Positions 48,679 to 59,501 of a DNA stretch of 64,000 nt are shown piece by piece. Under the pieces are notes generated by a model. That model was not told the origin of the DNA. It saw only the letters and a list, made by a program, of their open reading frames with translations, and did not search any database. Where the stretch lies: positions 1,965,509 to 2,029,508 of the forward strand of contig RQJH01000003.1 of the NCBI GenBank assembly GCA_014156375.1. Direction: 5' to 3'. The first letter of the stretch is position 1, and the number at the start of each line of letters is the position of its first letter. Made by a program: the position numbers and the translations under genes. Source of the stretch: Enterobacteriaceae bacterium 89. Lineage in GTDB: Bacteria; Pseudomonadota; Gammaproteobacteria; Enterobacterales; Enterobacteriaceae.

Positions 48679-49137
48679 TCACGGCCGGATGGTACGCATG
48701 ATCGGGTTCTGAAGGGAGATCAGCGTCTCGGTGGACTGAATTTCATCGATTGTTTGGATCTTGTTGATAAGTACCTGCTGAAGGGCGTCGATCGATCGGC
48801 ACATCACTTTAATAAAGATGCTGTAGTGGCCGGTGGTGTAATAGGCTTCGGTCACTTCGTCCAGGCTTTCCAGGCGAGCCAGCGCGGAAGGATAATCTTT
48901 GGCGCTCTTCAAAATGATGCCGATAAAGCAGCAGACGTCATAGCCGAGCTGTTTCGGGTTCACATCAATGCGTGCGCCGGTAATGATGCCCGCCTGCTTC
49001 ATTTTCTCTACGCGAACGTGAATAGTACCGGGGCTCACGCCAAACTGTTTGGCCAGTTCGGCATAAGCGGTACGCGCATTGGCCATCAGCGCTTCGAGGA
49101 TGCCGCGGTCGAGATTGTCGATCTGATAATTTTCCAT
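48679..49137 (-). CDS. asnC: AsnC, Lrp/AsnC-family regulator
   Basis: A 152-residue protein with an N-terminal helix-turn-helix (ARTAYAELAKQFGVSPGTIHVRVEKMKQAG) and a C-terminal RAM ligand-binding domain. In E. coli it activates the divergent asnA when asparagine is scarce and represses itself. The 149-bp divergent gap to asnA should hold its sites. Readthrough into mioC and oriC is known in E. coli. Confidence 0.98.
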   Translation of the reverse strand: MENYQIDNLDRGILEALMANARTAYAELAKQFGVSPGTIHVRVEKMKQAGIITGARIDVNPKQLGYDVCCFIGIILKSAKDYPSALARLESLDEVTEAYYTTGHYSIFIKVMCRSIDALQQVLINKIQTIDEIQSTETLISLQNPIMRTIRP

Positions 49138-49286
49138 AGTATTTTCTTATGAAGATTGATGAATATTTCTATTTTAGCGCTTCATATTAATGAATCAAAA
49201 CTGAACGTGGCTTTTTGCTTGTTGATTATTGAATTCATGCCTCTTTCTGTTGCTTAATCAATGGCACAGGACGCAGGAGAAAAACT

Positions 49287-50279
49287 ATGAAAACCGCTTA
49301 CATCGCAAAACAACGCCAGATCAGTTTCGTTAAGTCCCACTTTTCCCGTGAGCTCGAAGACAGACTTGGACTCATTGAAGTTCAGGCGCCGATCTTAAGC
49401 CGCGTAGGGGACGGGACTCAGGACAACCTTTCTGGTTGCGAAAAAGCGGTACAGGTAAAAGTGAAGAACTTGCCTGACGCCCAGTTCGAGGTGGTGCATT
49501 CCCTCGCGAAGTGGAAACGTCAGACGCTCGGACAACACGACTTCAGCGCGGGCGAAGGGCTCTACACGCACATGAAAGCCCTTCGCCCCGATGAAGACCG
49601 CCTCTCACCGATCCACTCCGTTTACGTTGACCAGTGGGACTGGGAACGCGTGATGGGCGACGGTGAACGCCATACAGGAACGCTGAAAGCGACCGTTGAA
49701 GCGATTTACGCCGGGATCAAAGCCACAGAGGCGGCGGTCAGCAAAGAATTTGGTCTGGCACCGTTCCTGCCAGAGCAGATCCACTTTGTACACAGTCAGG
49801 AATTACTCAGCCGTTTCCCGGATCTTGATGCCAAAGGCCGTGAGCGCGCGATCGCCAAAGAGCTCGGAGCCGTTTTCCTGATTGGGATCGGTGGCAAGCT
49901 TTCACACGGTGAACGTCATGACGTTCGCGCTCCGGACTATGACGACTGGAGCACCCAGGGCGAGAGCGAATTCGCTGGCCTGAACGGCGATATTCTGGTG
50001 TGGAACCCGGTACTGGAAGACGCGTTTGAGCTCTCTTCAATGGGGATCCGCGTGGATGCTGAGGCGCTGCAGCGTCAGTTAGCGCTCACTGGGGATGAGG
50101 ATCGTCTGCAGCTGGAGTGGCATCAGGCGCTGCTGCGTGGCGAAATGCCGCAGACCGTTGGCGGTGGGATTGGCCAGTCACGCCTGACCATGCTGCTGCT
50201 GCAGTTGCCGCATATCGGCCAGGTGCAGTGCGGTGTGTGGCCTCAGCAGGTTCGTGAAAGCGTCAGTTCTCTTCTTTAA
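49287..50279 (+). CDS. asnA: Aspartate–ammonia ligase AsnA
   Basis: A 330-residue ammonia-dependent asparagine synthetase with a class II aminoacyl-tRNA synthetase fold, the same length as in E. coli, starting [19 protein letters not shown]. Visible conserved segments include [10 protein letters not shown] and [15 protein letters not shown] (motif 3-like). GCAGGAG precedes the ATG. Its stop codon directly abuts that of the convergent viaA. Confidence 0.98.
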   Translation: MKTAYIAKQRQISFVKSHFSRELEDRLGLIEVQAPILSRVGDGTQDNLSGCEKAVQVKVKNLPDAQFEVVHSLAKWKRQTLGQHDFSAGEGLYTHMKALRPDEDRLSPIHSVYVDQWDWERVMGDGERHTGTLKATVEAIYAGIKATEAAVSKEFGLAPFLPEQIHFVHSQELLSRFPDLDAKGRERAIAKELGAVFLIGIGGKLSHGERHDVRAPDYDDWSTQGESEFAGLNGDILVWNPVLEDAFELSSMGIRVDAEALQRQLALTGDEDRLQLEWHQALLRGEMPQTVGGGIGQSRLTMLLLQLPHIGQVQCGVWPQQVRESVSSLL

Positions 50280-51731
50280 TTAGCGTTTCCAGCGGCGCAG
50301 CAGGCGGCTGCGCAATCCGGTATCAAAGCGCCAGATATGATCGAAGATGCGCATGATGCCGGGTTTACCGTGTTGAGACATTGCCACCGCGTGAAAGCGG
50401 TGTTGATGTTTGCGCTGGAGTTCGCTGACTTTGTTTACCACGTCGTCCGGCAGCCGCTGGGCGATAAAATCGGATATCACTACCGCATCGGCATCTGCCC
50501 ATTCCGGGCCCTGCATCCTTTCAATAATGGCGCGAAAACAGCTCGCCATATCCGTGCCTCCGCGAAAGCGCTGACTTAAAAATCGGATCGCCTGTTCAAG
50601 GCCGTTTGGCCCGGTCAGCTCATAGCGCACGACTTCGCTTGCAAACAGCATAATGTAGCAACGGCGCCTGTCGGCCAGCGCCACGCGCATCAGGGCCAGA
50701 CAGAAGGCTTTGGCGCACTGTTCGTTAAACCCGCCCATTGAACCGGACGTGTCCACGCAGACGATAAACGGACCGCGAGGCTGTTCGTCAAAATCCTGAT
50801 GCACGACCGGGCGCTCGCTGATTTTTTCGTGCCAGGCATCGCCGTGCAGACGATAGGTCAGTAGCTGTTTTTCCACCAGCCGTCTGTAGAATTCGTACTC
50901 CAGCTCGGTGATGCCCAGCGTGGCCAGTTCCGGTGGAAGCAGGCGCAGGATGTCATCGCTCTGCTGCAGGCCATCAACCTGCTCCGGTACCGTTGCGGGC
51001 TCCCGGACCAGCGTGCGGAAGGTTTCCATCGGGGCATCTTTACGGGGGACGGATTTGGCTTCCCTGGAGCGCCCAAGCTGCTCTGCCAGTTGCAGCAGTT
51101 CAGGCTGCTCGCTGAGAAAATCACCGTAGCGCACGATGAGCTGCCAGTCGCCGCGCCTGAGTTTTCCCTCACTCATGTCCCACAGCCGTCCCGCTGCGGT
51201 GTCGTTTTCCACCAGAATAGGTTCAAGCTGGCCGCTGAGGGTCATCTTTTCCTGCACTTCACTCAGCAGCTGTTCGCGTTCGTCTTCCAGCAGCTGCTGA
51301 TTGAGGGTTGTAGCCTGCACCACCAGGCTTAGCCGCCAGCGTTGCAGAAACAGCGTGTGCAGGGCGGCAGTGAAAGTCGCGTTGTTCTCCACCAGCTGCT
51401 GCGCCTGGCTGGCAAACGGCGAATGGACTTTCTGCAACAGAGCCAGGATCTGCGGGAGCTGGACGATAAACTGCGGCGTGGAGAGCGTCTGACTGCGCTG
51501 GTAGCACTCCACTTCATCGCTGAGATCCTGAGGAACCGTAGCCTCTTTCATTCTGCTTTTGAGCGCTTCCCGCCAGCGGGGAATATCTTCCGTCAGCGCG
51601 TTTTTCAGCCGTGGAAATTTTTCAAAAAAGATCGCCAACTGAGGTGAAGCCAGCAGGGCAAGGATCATCTCTTCGATCAAGCCTTCTTCGCTGACTGCCA
51701 GCATCACGTTCAGTGTGTCGAGGGTTAACAT
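50280..51731 (-). CDS. viaA: VWA-domain protein ViaA
   Basis: A 483-residue protein with a C-terminal von Willebrand A domain. The MIDAS motif is [10 protein letters not shown], followed by [10 protein letters not shown]. It is the partner of the MoxR ATPase RavA and stimulates its ATPase activity. In E. coli the pair affects aminoglycoside sensitivity and Fe-S or respiratory complex function. Its ATG overlaps the ravA stop codon by one base (TAATG), so translation is coupled. Confidence 0.96.
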   Translation of the reverse strand: MLTLDTLNVMLAVSEEGLIEEMILALLASPQLAIFFEKFPRLKNALTEDIPRWREALKSRMKEATVPQDLSDEVECYQRSQTLSTPQFIVQLPQILALLQKVHSPFASQAQQLVENNATFTAALHTLFLQRWRLSLVVQATTLNQQLLEDEREQLLSEVQEKMTLSGQLEPILVENDTAAGRLWDMSEGKLRRGDWQLIVRYGDFLSEQPELLQLAEQLGRSREAKSVPRKDAPMETFRTLVREPATVPEQVDGLQQSDDILRLLPPELATLGITELEYEFYRRLVEKQLLTYRLHGDAWHEKISERPVVHQDFDEQPRGPFIVCVDTSGSMGGFNEQCAKAFCLALMRVALADRRRCYIMLFASEVVRYELTGPNGLEQAIRFLSQRFRGGTDMASCFRAIIERMQGPEWADADAVVISDFIAQRLPDDVVNKVSELQRKHQHRFHAVAMSQHGKPGIMRIFDHIWRFDTGLRSRLLRRWKR

Positions 51732-53227
51732 TACTGGCGCGCCTGTTTGATCTGTTCGCCAACGTCCTGCAGGCTGGCTTCAATCCGGCCTAGCCATTCG
51801 CCAGGCACAAACAGGCATTTTTGCTGTTCGCTAAAGCGGGTGTGCTGCTGGTGCCACTCTTCTTCTAAGGCATCCAACTGCTGTTTGATCTCACCGGGCA
51901 TGGATTCTGGTGTCGCATTACCAGGCAGCGCAAGCCGCGATCCCTGAAGGCTGACGTCGCGGATCAGCAGATGCAGGCTGGTATCCACTTCCATATTCAG
52001 CACCTGCGCAAAGCCAATGCCGTTAAGTTTGCCGCGAATCTCCCCGCCTTTCTCCAGCCAGTTTTCTAACGCCGGGCGCTCAATGGTGATGTGCACCACG
52101 TTCATATCGTGCAGCTTTAACGGCTGCTGTAAAAGCAGGGTCAGCGTTGCGCCCTGTAGCGCGCCGGGCAGCTCATAGTGCGGCTTACGGCTGAACATCC
52201 CGCCGAGACGCGTCACCTTCAGGGCCGTTTTGTCACTTTGCTGCTGCTGAATTTGCAGACGACGCTGGGTGATGGTGCCCAGTTTGGTCAGCATGGTTTG
52301 CTGCTGCCATGCCTGCCCGGTCATCAAATTGTCCAGCTGCTGCTTCATCAGATGACGGCTTTCTGCGTCGTGCCACAGACAGTCTTTCAGCAGGATTAGA
52401 TCGATAGGCGCGATGGCATCGCGACCGCTGAAGAAGGCGCAAGCCTGCAGCAGGCGAACGGCTTTTTTCCAGCGACGGTCGGAAACATAAGGCGCGTTAG
52501 GGAGCGTATCGAGCTGCTGGCGCAGCAGGTAAATTAGCTCAAAAACGCTATCCGGAAGTTTTACGCTGCCAATGTCCGTTTGCCACTGCACAAACTCTTC
52601 GTCGCTGACCTGCAGGCTTTCCGGCACCGGGTTAGTGTTCTCGTCCTGCTGGTTAATCAGCAGAGAACGGAAATTACTCTTCTCCTGCACCTTATCCAGC
52701 CACAGGCGGATAAGCATGCGGTCATACAGGGCTTCGAGGCTGCTGTCGGCTTCCGGCAGTTCGTTGGAGGCGGCCACCAGCAGACGCATCGGGATTTTTC
52801 CCTCATTGGCTCCATTGCGGAAATGGCGTTCGTTAATGGCGGTCAGCAGGGTGTTCAGAATGGCGGGGCCGGCTTTCCAGATTTCATCCAGAAACACGAT
52901 TTCGGCTTCTGGCAGATAGCCGCTGGTCAGACGCTCATAGCGTCCTTCATCTTTCAGCGCCTGAATCGACAGGGGGCCAAAAACTTCCTCCGGCGTCGAG
53001 AAGCGGGTCATCAGATATTCAAAAGCGCGCGCATGGCGAAAAGCGAATTTCAGCCGTCTGGCAATCAGGCTTTTGGCGATCCCGGGCGGGCCCAAAAGGA
53101 ATACGCTTTCGCCGCTCAGGGCGGCAAGCAGGCACAGCCGGATGGCGTGGCTGCGTTCAAAAAGTCCCTTTTCCAGCGCCGTGCTCAGCCGGGAAATTCT
53201 TTCTGCTAATAAGTGTGATTGCGCCAT
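51731..53227 (-). CDS. ravA: MoxR-family AAA+ ATPase RavA
   Basis: I start at ATG 53227 ([14 protein letters not shown]), giving 498 residues as in E. coli; an ATG eight codons upstream is possible, and neither has a strong ribosome-binding site. Walker A is GPPGIAKS, Walker [11 protein letters not shown], and sensor 1 [11 protein letters not shown]-terminal LARA domain follows, which in E. coli binds the lysine decarboxylase CadA. It forms hexamers and works with ViaA. Confidence 0.96.
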   Translation of the reverse strand: MAQSHLLAERISRLSTALEKGLFERSHAIRLCLLAALSGESVFLLGPPGIAKSLIARRLKFAFRHARAFEYLMTRFSTPEEVFGPLSIQALKDEGRYERLTSGYLPEAEIVFLDEIWKAGPAILNTLLTAINERHFRNGANEGKIPMRLLVAASNELPEADSSLEALYDRMLIRLWLDKVQEKSNFRSLLINQQDENTNPVPESLQVSDEEFVQWQTDIGSVKLPDSVFELIYLLRQQLDTLPNAPYVSDRRWKKAVRLLQACAFFSGRDAIAPIDLILLKDCLWHDAESRHLMKQQLDNLMTGQAWQQQTMLTKLGTITQRRLQIQQQQSDKTALKVTRLGGMFSRKPHYELPGALQGATLTLLLQQPLKLHDMNVVHITIERPALENWLEKGGEIRGKLNGIGFAQVLNMEVDTSLHLLIRDVSLQGSRLALPGNATPESMPGEIKQQLDALEEEWHQQHTRFSEQQKCLFVPGEWLGRIEASLQDVGEQIKQARQ

Positions 53228-53446
53228 AATAGAGTGGTGTCCCTCCGCCATTTATCCAGCTATCAAGCGATTATAGCCGTTTGAGGCTAACAGGAAACTG
53301 CGCAAGAAACCGCTGATATTTCTTTGCGCGAGGCTAAAGAGGATGCATTTTGGAGTACGATTTTGCGATTAATCGTGCATACTGTGCGCCGTTTGTGAGC
53401 CAGGGATTTCGGTACACATTTGTCTTATTAAACGAAAGACGAGTCT

Positions 53447-55318
53447 ATGAGCACTGATAATAAGCAATCGTTGCCGGCAATCACCCTTGCGGCAATTGGC
53501 GTGGTATACGGTGACATTGGTACCAGCCCTCTTTATACACTGAGAGAATGTCTCTCAGGCCAGTTTGGATTTGGCGTAGAGCGTGATGCCGTATTCGGTT
53601 TCCTGTCATTGATTTTCTGGCTGTTAATCTTCACCGTTTCCCTCAAGTACATCACCTTCGTCATGCGGGCTGATAACGCCGGTGAGGGTGGGATCCTGAC
53701 GCTGATGTCGCTGGCCGGGCGCAATACCTCGGCGAGGATGACGTCAGTTCTGGTGATCCTCGGATTAATTGGCGGCAGCTTCTTCTATGGCGAGGTGGTG
53801 ATCACCCCGGCCATTTCGGTGATGTCGGCGATTGAAGGTCTTGAAATCATCGCCCCGCAGCTGGATTCCTGGATTGTCCCCATATCAATCGGCGTGCTGA
53901 CGCTGCTGTTCGTGATTCAAAAGCACGGTACCGCGATGGTCGGAAAGCTGTTTGCCCCAATCATGCTGATTTGGTTCCTGCTGCTGGCGTGCCTGGGTGC
54001 AAGAAGCATTTTTGACAATCCTGAAGTCTTACAGGCTCTGAATCCATACTGGGCCGTGCATTTCTTCCTCGAATACAAAACCGTTTCGTTTGTTGCGCTT
54101 GGCGCAGTGGTACTGTCGATTACCGGCGTGGAAGCGCTGTATGCCGATATGGGCCATTTCGGTAAACTGCCGATCCGCATCGCCTGGTTTACCGTCGTTC
54201 TGCCATCGCTGGTGCTGAACTACTTCGGCCAGGGCGCGCTGTTGCTGAAACACCCGGAAGCGATTAAGAACCCGTTCTTCCTGTTAGCGCCTGACTGGGC
54301 TCTGATCCCTCTGCTAATTATCGCCGCGCTGGCGACCGTTATTGCCTCTCAGGCGGTGATTTCAGGCGTGTTCTCTCTGACCCGCCAGGCTGTGCGACTT
54401 GGCTATCTGTCACCAATGCGCATCATCCACACCTCAGAGATGGAATCCGGGCAGATTTATATCCCGTTCATCAACTGGCTGCTGTACGTGTCCGTGGTTC
54501 TGGTGATCATCAGCTTCGAACACTCCAGCAACCTGGCGGCGGCTTACGGTATCGCGGTAACCGGTACGATGGTGCTGACTTCGATTCTGGCGACTACCGT
54601 GGCGCGTAAGAACTGGCACTGGAACAAGTATCTGGTCGGCCTGATCCTGATTGCCTTCCTGTGCGTCGATGTTCCGCTGTTCTCCGCTAACCTTGACAAA
54701 CTGATGTCCGGCGGCTGGCTGCCGCTGACGCTCGGTCTGGTGATGTTTATGGTGATGACTACCTGGAAGAGCGAACGTTTCCGCCTGCTGCGCCGTATGC
54801 ACGAACATGGCAATTCTCTGGAGGCGATGATTGCGTCGCTGGAGAAATCCCCACCGGTGCGCGTGCCTGGTACCGCTGTGTATATGTCCCGTGCGCTGAA
54901 CGTCATTCCGTTTGCGATGCTGCATAACCTCAAGCACAACAAAGTGCTGCACGAGCGTGTGATCCTGCTGACCTTACGCACCGAAGATGCGCCGTATGTT
55001 CACAACGTGCGTCGCGTGCAGATCGAGCAGCTGTCACCGTCATTCTGGCGCGTGGTGGCAAGCTACGGCTGGCGTGAAACGCCGAACGTGGAAGAAGTGT
55101 TCCACCGCTGCGGTCTGGAAGGTCTGAGCTGCCGGATGATGGAAACCTCGTTCTTTATGTCGCACGAGTCGCTGATTATCGGCAACGACAGACCATGGTA
55201 TCTGCGTCTGCGCGGCAAGCTCTATCTGCTGCTGCAACGCAACGCCCTGCGTGCGCCTGACCAGTTTGAGATCCCGCCTAACCGCGTGATTGAGCTTGGG
55301 ACTCAGGTAGAGATTTAA
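53447..55318 (+). CDS. kup: Low-affinity potassium transporter Kup
   Basis: A 623-residue KUP/HAK/KT transporter, one residue longer than E. coli Kup. The family signature near the start is [19 protein letters not shown]. About 12 membrane helices are followed by a roughly 180-residue cytoplasmic tail. It imports K+ with H+, mainly at acid pH. It is divergent from ravA across a 219-bp gap and is followed by a REP-like hairpin, a palindromic repeat and a terminator. Confidence 0.98.
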   Translation: MSTDNKQSLPAITLAAIGVVYGDIGTSPLYTLRECLSGQFGFGVERDAVFGFLSLIFWLLIFTVSLKYITFVMRADNAGEGGILTLMSLAGRNTSARMTSVLVILGLIGGSFFYGEVVITPAISVMSAIEGLEIIAPQLDSWIVPISIGVLTLLFVIQKHGTAMVGKLFAPIMLIWFLLLACLGARSIFDNPEVLQALNPYWAVHFFLEYKTVSFVALGAVVLSITGVEALYADMGHFGKLPIRIAWFTVVLPSLVLNYFGQGALLLKHPEAIKNPFFLLAPDWALIPLLIIAALATVIASQAVISGVFSLTRQAVRLGYLSPMRIIHTSEMESGQIYIPFINWLLYVSVVLVIISFEHSSNLAAAYGIAVTGTMVLTSILATTVARKNWHWNKYLVGLILIAFLCVDVPLFSANLDKLMSGGWLPLTLGLVMFMVMTTWKSERFRLLRRMHEHGNSLEAMIASLEKSPPVRVPGTAVYMSRALNVIPFAMLHNLKHNKVLHERVILLTLRTEDAPYVHNVRRVQIEQLSPSFWRVVASYGWRETPNVEEVFHRCGLEGLSCRMMETSFFMSHESLIIGNDRPWYLRLRGKLYLLLQRNALRAPDQFEIPPNRVIELGTQVEI

Positions 55319-55331
55319 GCCTTCATAAAAT

Positions 55332-55357
55332 GCCGGATGATGCTGTGTTCATCCGGC
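55332..55357. repeat. REP-like palindrome after kup
   Basis: GCCGGATGA and TCATCCGGC are perfect complements around an 8-base loop, the core of the enteric REP sequence. It lies 14 bp after the kup stop codon. Confidence 0.75.
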
Positions 55358-55391
55358 CTGCAAAACGTGATCGTGTCCTCTGCTGTCTGAT

Positions 55392-55426
55392 GCCCTCTCC
55401 CCAACCCTCTCCCACGGGGAGAGGGT
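55392..55426. repeat. CCCTCTCCC/GGGAGAGGG palindromic repeat, copy 5 (single unit)
   Basis: CCCTCTCCCCAACCCTCTCCC pairs with GGGGAGAGGG. This copy has one unit only, unlike the paired copies elsewhere in the window. Confidence 0.75.
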
Positions 55427-55435
55427 GCAAACACT

Positions 55436-55467
55436 AAAAGCCTCTCCTGGAGAGGCTTTGCTATTTT
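55436..55467 (+). terminator. Rho-independent terminator after kup
   Basis: AAGCCTCTCC and GGAGAGGCTT form a long stem followed by T-rich DNA (TTTGCTATTTT). It separates kup from the rbs promoter. Confidence 0.75.
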
Positions 55468-55470
55468 CCT

Positions 55471-55562
55471 CGAAACGTTTCGACCGTGATCACATTTCTA
55501 TAACCTGATGATGGTTTTCTGACCGTCAGTCAGCGTAAACTTCTCTCCAGCGAAACGTTTCG
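55471..55562. promoter_or_regulatory. rbs operon control region with two RbsR operators
   Basis: CGAAACGTTTCG, the palindromic core of the RbsR site, occurs at 55471–55482 and again at 55551–55562, with centres exactly 80 bp apart. The second lies 16 bp before rbsD. TATAAC at 55499 may be the -10. A weak CRP match with a perfect right half TCACA lies at 55479–55494. The paired sites would allow repressor looping. Confidence 0.8.
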
Positions 55563-55577
55563 CTACTGGAGAATAAG

Positions 55578-55997
55578 ATGAAGAAAGGTACGGTACTCAA
55601 CGCTGACATCTCCTCGGTCATTTCCCGTCTTGGGCATACCGATACGCTGGTCGTGTGTGACGCAGGCTTGCCTGTTCCACGCAGCACCCAGCGCATTGAT
55701 ATGGCTCTCACCCAGGGCGTGCCTTCATTTATGCAGGTGCTAGAAGTGGTCACGACGGAAATGCAGGTTGAGACGGCAATTCTCGCCGCGGAAATCAAAA
55801 CGCATAACCCGCAGCTCCACGAAACGTTGCTCCGTCACCTGGAGCAGCTGCAGCAACACCAGGGAAACACCATTGAAGTTCGTTACACCACGCATGAACA
55901 GTTCAAACAACAAACCGCAGACAGCCAGGCGGTGATTCGCAGCGGGGAGTGTTCCCCGTATGCGAATGTTATTCTCTGTGCTGGCGTCACCTTCTGA
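55578..55997 (+). CDS. rbsD: D-ribose pyranase
   Basis: A 139-residue enzyme that converts beta-pyranose ribose to the furanose form used by RbsK. The catalytic His20 is present ([11 protein letters not shown]), followed by the DAGLPVP motif. It is the first gene of rbsDACBKR and is preceded by CTGGAGAATAAG as ribosome-binding site. The gap to rbsA is 7 bp. Confidence 0.98.
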   Translation: MKKGTVLNADISSVISRLGHTDTLVVCDAGLPVPRSTQRIDMALTQGVPSFMQVLEVVTTEMQVETAILAAEIKTHNPQLHETLLRHLEQLQQHQGNTIEVRYTTHEQFKQQTADSQAVIRSGECSPYANVILCAGVTF

Positions 55998-56004
55998 GGC
56001 CAAC

Positions 56005-57510
56005 ATGGACGCATTACTGCAACTCAAAGGGATCGATAAATCCTTCCCGGGCGTGAAGGCCCTCTCCGGTGCGGCGCTGAACGTCTATGCCGGGCGCGTG
56101 ATGGCGCTGGTGGGCGAAAACGGCGCGGGTAAATCCACGATGATGAAAGTGCTGACCGGGATCTACACCAAAGATGCCGGTTCACTCTCATGGTTGGGTA
56201 AAGAGACCACCTTCACCGGGCCGAAATCCTCCCAGGAAGCCGGGATCGGCATTATCCATCAGGAACTGAACCTGATCCCGCAACTGACCATCGCGGAAAA
56301 CATCTTCTTAGGCCGTGAGTTTGTTAATCGTTTCGGCAAAATCGACTGGAAAACCATGTACGCCGAAGCGGACAAGCTGCTGGCGAAGCTCAACCTGCGC
56401 TTTAAGAGCGACAGGCTGGTGGGCGAACTGTCGATTGGCGACCAGCAGATGGTTGAAATTGCCAAAGTGCTCAGCTTCGAGTCGAAGGTCATCATTATGG
56501 ATGAACCGACGGATGCCTTAACCGATACCGAAACCGAATCTCTGTTCCGCGTGATCCGCGAGCTGAAAGCGCAGGGGCGCGGCATTGTTTATATCTCGCA
56601 TCGCATGAAAGAGATCTTTGAGATTTGCGATGACGTGACCGTGTTCCGCGACGGGCAGTTTATCGCCGAGCGCGAAGTCTCAAGCCTCACCGAAGATTCC
56701 CTGATTGAAATGATGGTCGGGCGTAAGCTCGAAGATCAGTATCCGCATCTGGATAAAGCACTGGGCGACGTGCGTCTGAAGGTCGACAGCCTTTGCGGTC
56801 CGGGTGTGGATAACGTCAGCTTCACGCTGCGCAAAGGGGAAATCCTCGGCGTGGCTGGCCTGATGGGTGCCGGACGTACTGAGCTGATGAAAGTGCTGTA
56901 CGGTGCTCTGCCGCGTACCAGCGGTTACGTGACGCTGGACGGCCATGAGGTGGTGACCAAATCCCCGCAGGATGGCCTGGCCAACGGCATCGTTTATATC
57001 TCCGAGGACCGTAAGCGCGATGGCCTGGTGCTCGGTATGTCGGTCAAAGAGAACATGTCCCTGACCGCGCTGAGCTATTTCAGTCGTGCGGGCGGCGGGC
57101 TGAAGCATAAAGATGAACAGCAGGCGGTGAGCGATTTTATCCGTCTGTTCAACGTCAAAACGCCGTCTATGGAACAGGCGATTGGCCTGCTGTCCGGCGG
57201 TAATCAGCAAAAAGTGGCGATTGCCCGTGGGCTGATGACGCGACCAAAAGTGCTGATACTCGATGAGCCAACGCGCGGCGTCGACGTCGGTGCGAAAAAA
57301 GAGATTTATCAGTTAATCAACCAGTTTAAAGCCGATGGCCTGAGCATCATCCTCGTCTCGTCGGAGATGCCGGAAGTGCTGGGAATGAGCGATCACATCA
57401 TGGTGATGCACGAAGGGCGTCTCGGCGGTGAATTCACACGCGAGCAGGCCACTCAGGAAGTATTGATGGCTGCCGCTGTGGGCAAGCTTAATCGTGTGAA
57501 TCAGGAGTAA
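56005..57510 (+). CDS. rbsA: Ribose ABC transporter ATP-binding protein
   Basis: Start ATG 56005 ([16 protein letters not shown]), 501 residues as in E. coli; a longer frame begins inside rbsD. It is a tandem ABC protein. The first domain has [17 protein letters not shown] and [11 protein letters not shown]. The second has a degenerate Walker A (GLMGAGRTE) with an intact LSGGNQQK and [12 protein letters not shown]. It powers ribose import with RbsC and RbsB. Confidence 0.98.
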   Translation: MDALLQLKGIDKSFPGVKALSGAALNVYAGRVMALVGENGAGKSTMMKVLTGIYTKDAGSLSWLGKETTFTGPKSSQEAGIGIIHQELNLIPQLTIAENIFLGREFVNRFGKIDWKTMYAEADKLLAKLNLRFKSDRLVGELSIGDQQMVEIAKVLSFESKVIIMDEPTDALTDTETESLFRVIRELKAQGRGIVYISHRMKEIFEICDDVTVFRDGQFIAEREVSSLTEDSLIEMMVGRKLEDQYPHLDKALGDVRLKVDSLCGPGVDNVSFTLRKGEILGVAGLMGAGRTELMKVLYGALPRTSGYVTLDGHEVVTKSPQDGLANGIVYISEDRKRDGLVLGMSVKENMSLTALSYFSRAGGGLKHKDEQQAVSDFIRLFNVKTPSMEQAIGLLSGGNQQKVAIARGLMTRPKVLILDEPTRGVDVGAKKEIYQLINQFKADGLSIILVSSEMPEVLGMSDHIMVMHEGRLGGEFTREQATQEVLMAAAVGKLNRVNQE

Positions 57511-57515
57511 AAAAG

Positions 57516-58481
57516 ATGACTACCCAGGCTGTTGCTGGTCGCCGTTATTTCACCAAAGCGTGGCTTTTGGAACAAAAATCGCTGATTGCCCTGCTGGTGC
57601 TGATAGCGATCGTTTCGACCATGAGTCCAAACTTTTTTACCGTTAATAACCTGTTCAACATCCTGCAGCAGACTTCGGTGAACGCCATTATGGCGGTGGG
57701 CATGACGCTGGTCATTCTGACTTCCGGAATCGATCTGTCCGTCGGTTCTCTGCTGGCGCTGACGGGTGCCATCGCCGCATCTCTTGTCGGGATTGAAGTC
57801 AATGCGCTGGTGGCCGTTGCCGCGGCGCTGGCCGCTGGCACTGCAATCGGTGCCGTGACCGGTGTGATCGTAGCGAAAGGCCGCGTGCAGGCGTTTATCG
57901 CCACGCTGGTGATGATGCTGCTGCTGCGCGGGGTAACGATGGTGTACACCAACGGCAGTCCGGTGAACACTGGCTTTACGGATAATGCCGACGTGTTTGG
58001 CTGGTTTGGTATCGGCCGTCCATTGGGCATTCCGACGCCGGTATGGATCATGGCTATCGTGTTTATCGCCGCCTGGTACATGCTGCATCACACTCGCCTG
58101 GGCCGTTATATCTACGCGCTGGGCGGTAACGAAGCGGCGACGCGTCTGTCCGGCATCAGCGTGAATAAAGTCAAAATTATCGTCTATTCGCTGTGCGGCC
58201 TGCTGGCTTCACTGGCGGGGATTATCGAAGTCGCGCGCCTTTCTTCAGCGCAGCCGACGGCAGGTACTGGCTATGAACTGGATGCCATCGCGGCGGTGGT
58301 GCTGGGTGGCACGAGCCTGGCGGGCGGTAAAGGTCGCATTGTTGGGACGTTGATCGGCGCATTAATTCTCGGTTTCCTTAATAATGGTTTGAATTTGTTA
58401 GGTGTTTCCTCCTATTACCAGATGATCGTCAAAGCGGTGGTGATATTGCTGGCGGTACTGGTAGACAACAAAAAGCAGTAA
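57516..58481 (+). CDS. rbsC: Ribose ABC transporter permease
   Basis: A 321-residue inner-membrane permease of the BPD_transp_2 family with about ten helices. A conserved segment is TSGIDLSVGSLLALTGAIAA, and the coupling region is GGNEAATRLSGISVNKVK. It lies 5 bp after rbsA and 27 bp before rbsB. Confidence 0.98.
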   Translation: MTTQAVAGRRYFTKAWLLEQKSLIALLVLIAIVSTMSPNFFTVNNLFNILQQTSVNAIMAVGMTLVILTSGIDLSVGSLLALTGAIAASLVGIEVNALVAVAAALAAGTAIGAVTGVIVAKGRVQAFIATLVMMLLLRGVTMVYTNGSPVNTGFTDNADVFGWFGIGRPLGIPTPVWIMAIVFIAAWYMLHHTRLGRYIYALGGNEAATRLSGISVNKVKIIVYSLCGLLASLAGIIEVARLSSAQPTAGTGYELDAIAAVVLGGTSLAGGKGRIVGTLIGALILGFLNNGLNLLGVSSYYQMIVKAVVILLAVLVDNKKQ

Positions 58482-58508
58482 TAACTGACCCTACAGGACC
58501 TCTCAGAT

Positions 58509-59399
58509 ATGAACATGAAAAAACTGGCTACCCTGGTTTCCGCTGTGGCACTGAGCGCCACCGTAAGCGCTAACGCAATGGCAAAAGACACCATCGCGCT
58601 GGTTATCTCCACCCTGAACAACCCGTTCTTTGTTTCCCTGAAAGACGGTGCGCAGAAAGAAGCGGATAAACTGGGCTATAACCTGGTGGTGCTGGATTCC
58701 CAGAACAACCCGGCTAAAGAGCTGGCGAACGTGCAGGATCTGACCGTGCGTGGCACCAAAATCCTGCTGATCAACCCAACTGATTCCGATGCTGTGGGCA
58801 ACGCTGTGAAGATGGCGAACCAGGCGAAGATCCCTGTCATCACCCTCGACCGCCAGGCGGCTAAAGGTGAAGTGGTCAGCCATATTGCTTCCGACAACGT
58901 GCTGGGCGGCAAAATCGCGGGTGACTACATCGCTAAGAAAGCAGGCGAAGGCGCGAAAGTTATCGAACTGCAGGGCATTGCCGGGACTTCCGCAGCGCGT
59001 GAGCGTGGTGAAGGTTTCCAGCAGGCCGTGGCTGCTCACAAATTTAACGTCCTGGCGAGCCAGCCTGCTGACTTCGACCGTACCAAGGGTCTGAACGTGA
59101 TGCAGAACCTGCTGACCGCGCATCCGGACGTGCAGGCTGTCTTCGCACAGAACGATGAAATGGCGCTGGGCGCACTGCGTGCTTTGCAGACTGCTGGTAA
59201 GTCAGATGTGATGGTTGTCGGTTTTGACGGCACTCCGGATGGCGAAAAGGCAGTAAATGATGGCAAACTGGCAGCGACCATTGCACAGCTGCCGGAGCAA
59301 ATCGGCGCCCAGGGCGTTGAGGTTGCTGATAAGGTGCTGAAAGGTGAGAAGGTTCAGGCTAAGTATCCAGTAGACCTGAAGCTGGTCATCAAGCAATAA
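58509..59399 (+). CDS. rbsB: Periplasmic ribose-binding protein
   Basis: A 296-residue binding protein with signal peptide [20 protein letters not shown], cleaved near NAMA|KD. Ligand-contact regions include [22 protein letters not shown] and [12 protein letters not shown]. It also serves as ligand carrier for the Trg chemoreceptor in E. coli. It is the usual high-abundance member of the operon, followed by a palindrome before rbsK. Confidence 0.98.
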   Translation: MNMKKLATLVSAVALSATVSANAMAKDTIALVISTLNNPFFVSLKDGAQKEADKLGYNLVVLDSQNNPAKELANVQDLTVRGTKILLINPTDSDAVGNAVKMANQAKIPVITLDRQAAKGEVVSHIASDNVLGGKIAGDYIAKKAGEGAKVIELQGIAGTSAARERGEGFQQAVAAHKFNVLASQPADFDRTKGLNVMQNLLTAHPDVQAVFAQNDEMALGALRALQTAGKSDVMVVGFDGTPDGEKAVNDGKLAATIAQLPEQIGAQGVEVADKVLKGEKVQAKYPVDLKLVIKQ

Positions 59400-59461
59400 G
59401 TCATACCGATTCAGGCCGCCAAAGAGCCTGAGGGGACAACGTAAAAAGAAAAGCGTGGCAT

Positions 59462-59485
59462 GCGCCACCGGGATCCCGGTGGCGC
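59462..59485 (+). promoter_or_regulatory. 24-bp perfect palindrome between rbsB and rbsK
   Basis: GCGCCACCGGGA is directly followed by its exact complement, then TCTTTACC. It lies 62 bp after rbsB and 16 bp before rbsK. It is likely an mRNA-stabilising or attenuating hairpin that separates high RbsB from low RbsK expression. Confidence 0.7.
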
Positions 59486-59501
59486 TCTTTACCGGACACT
59501 C

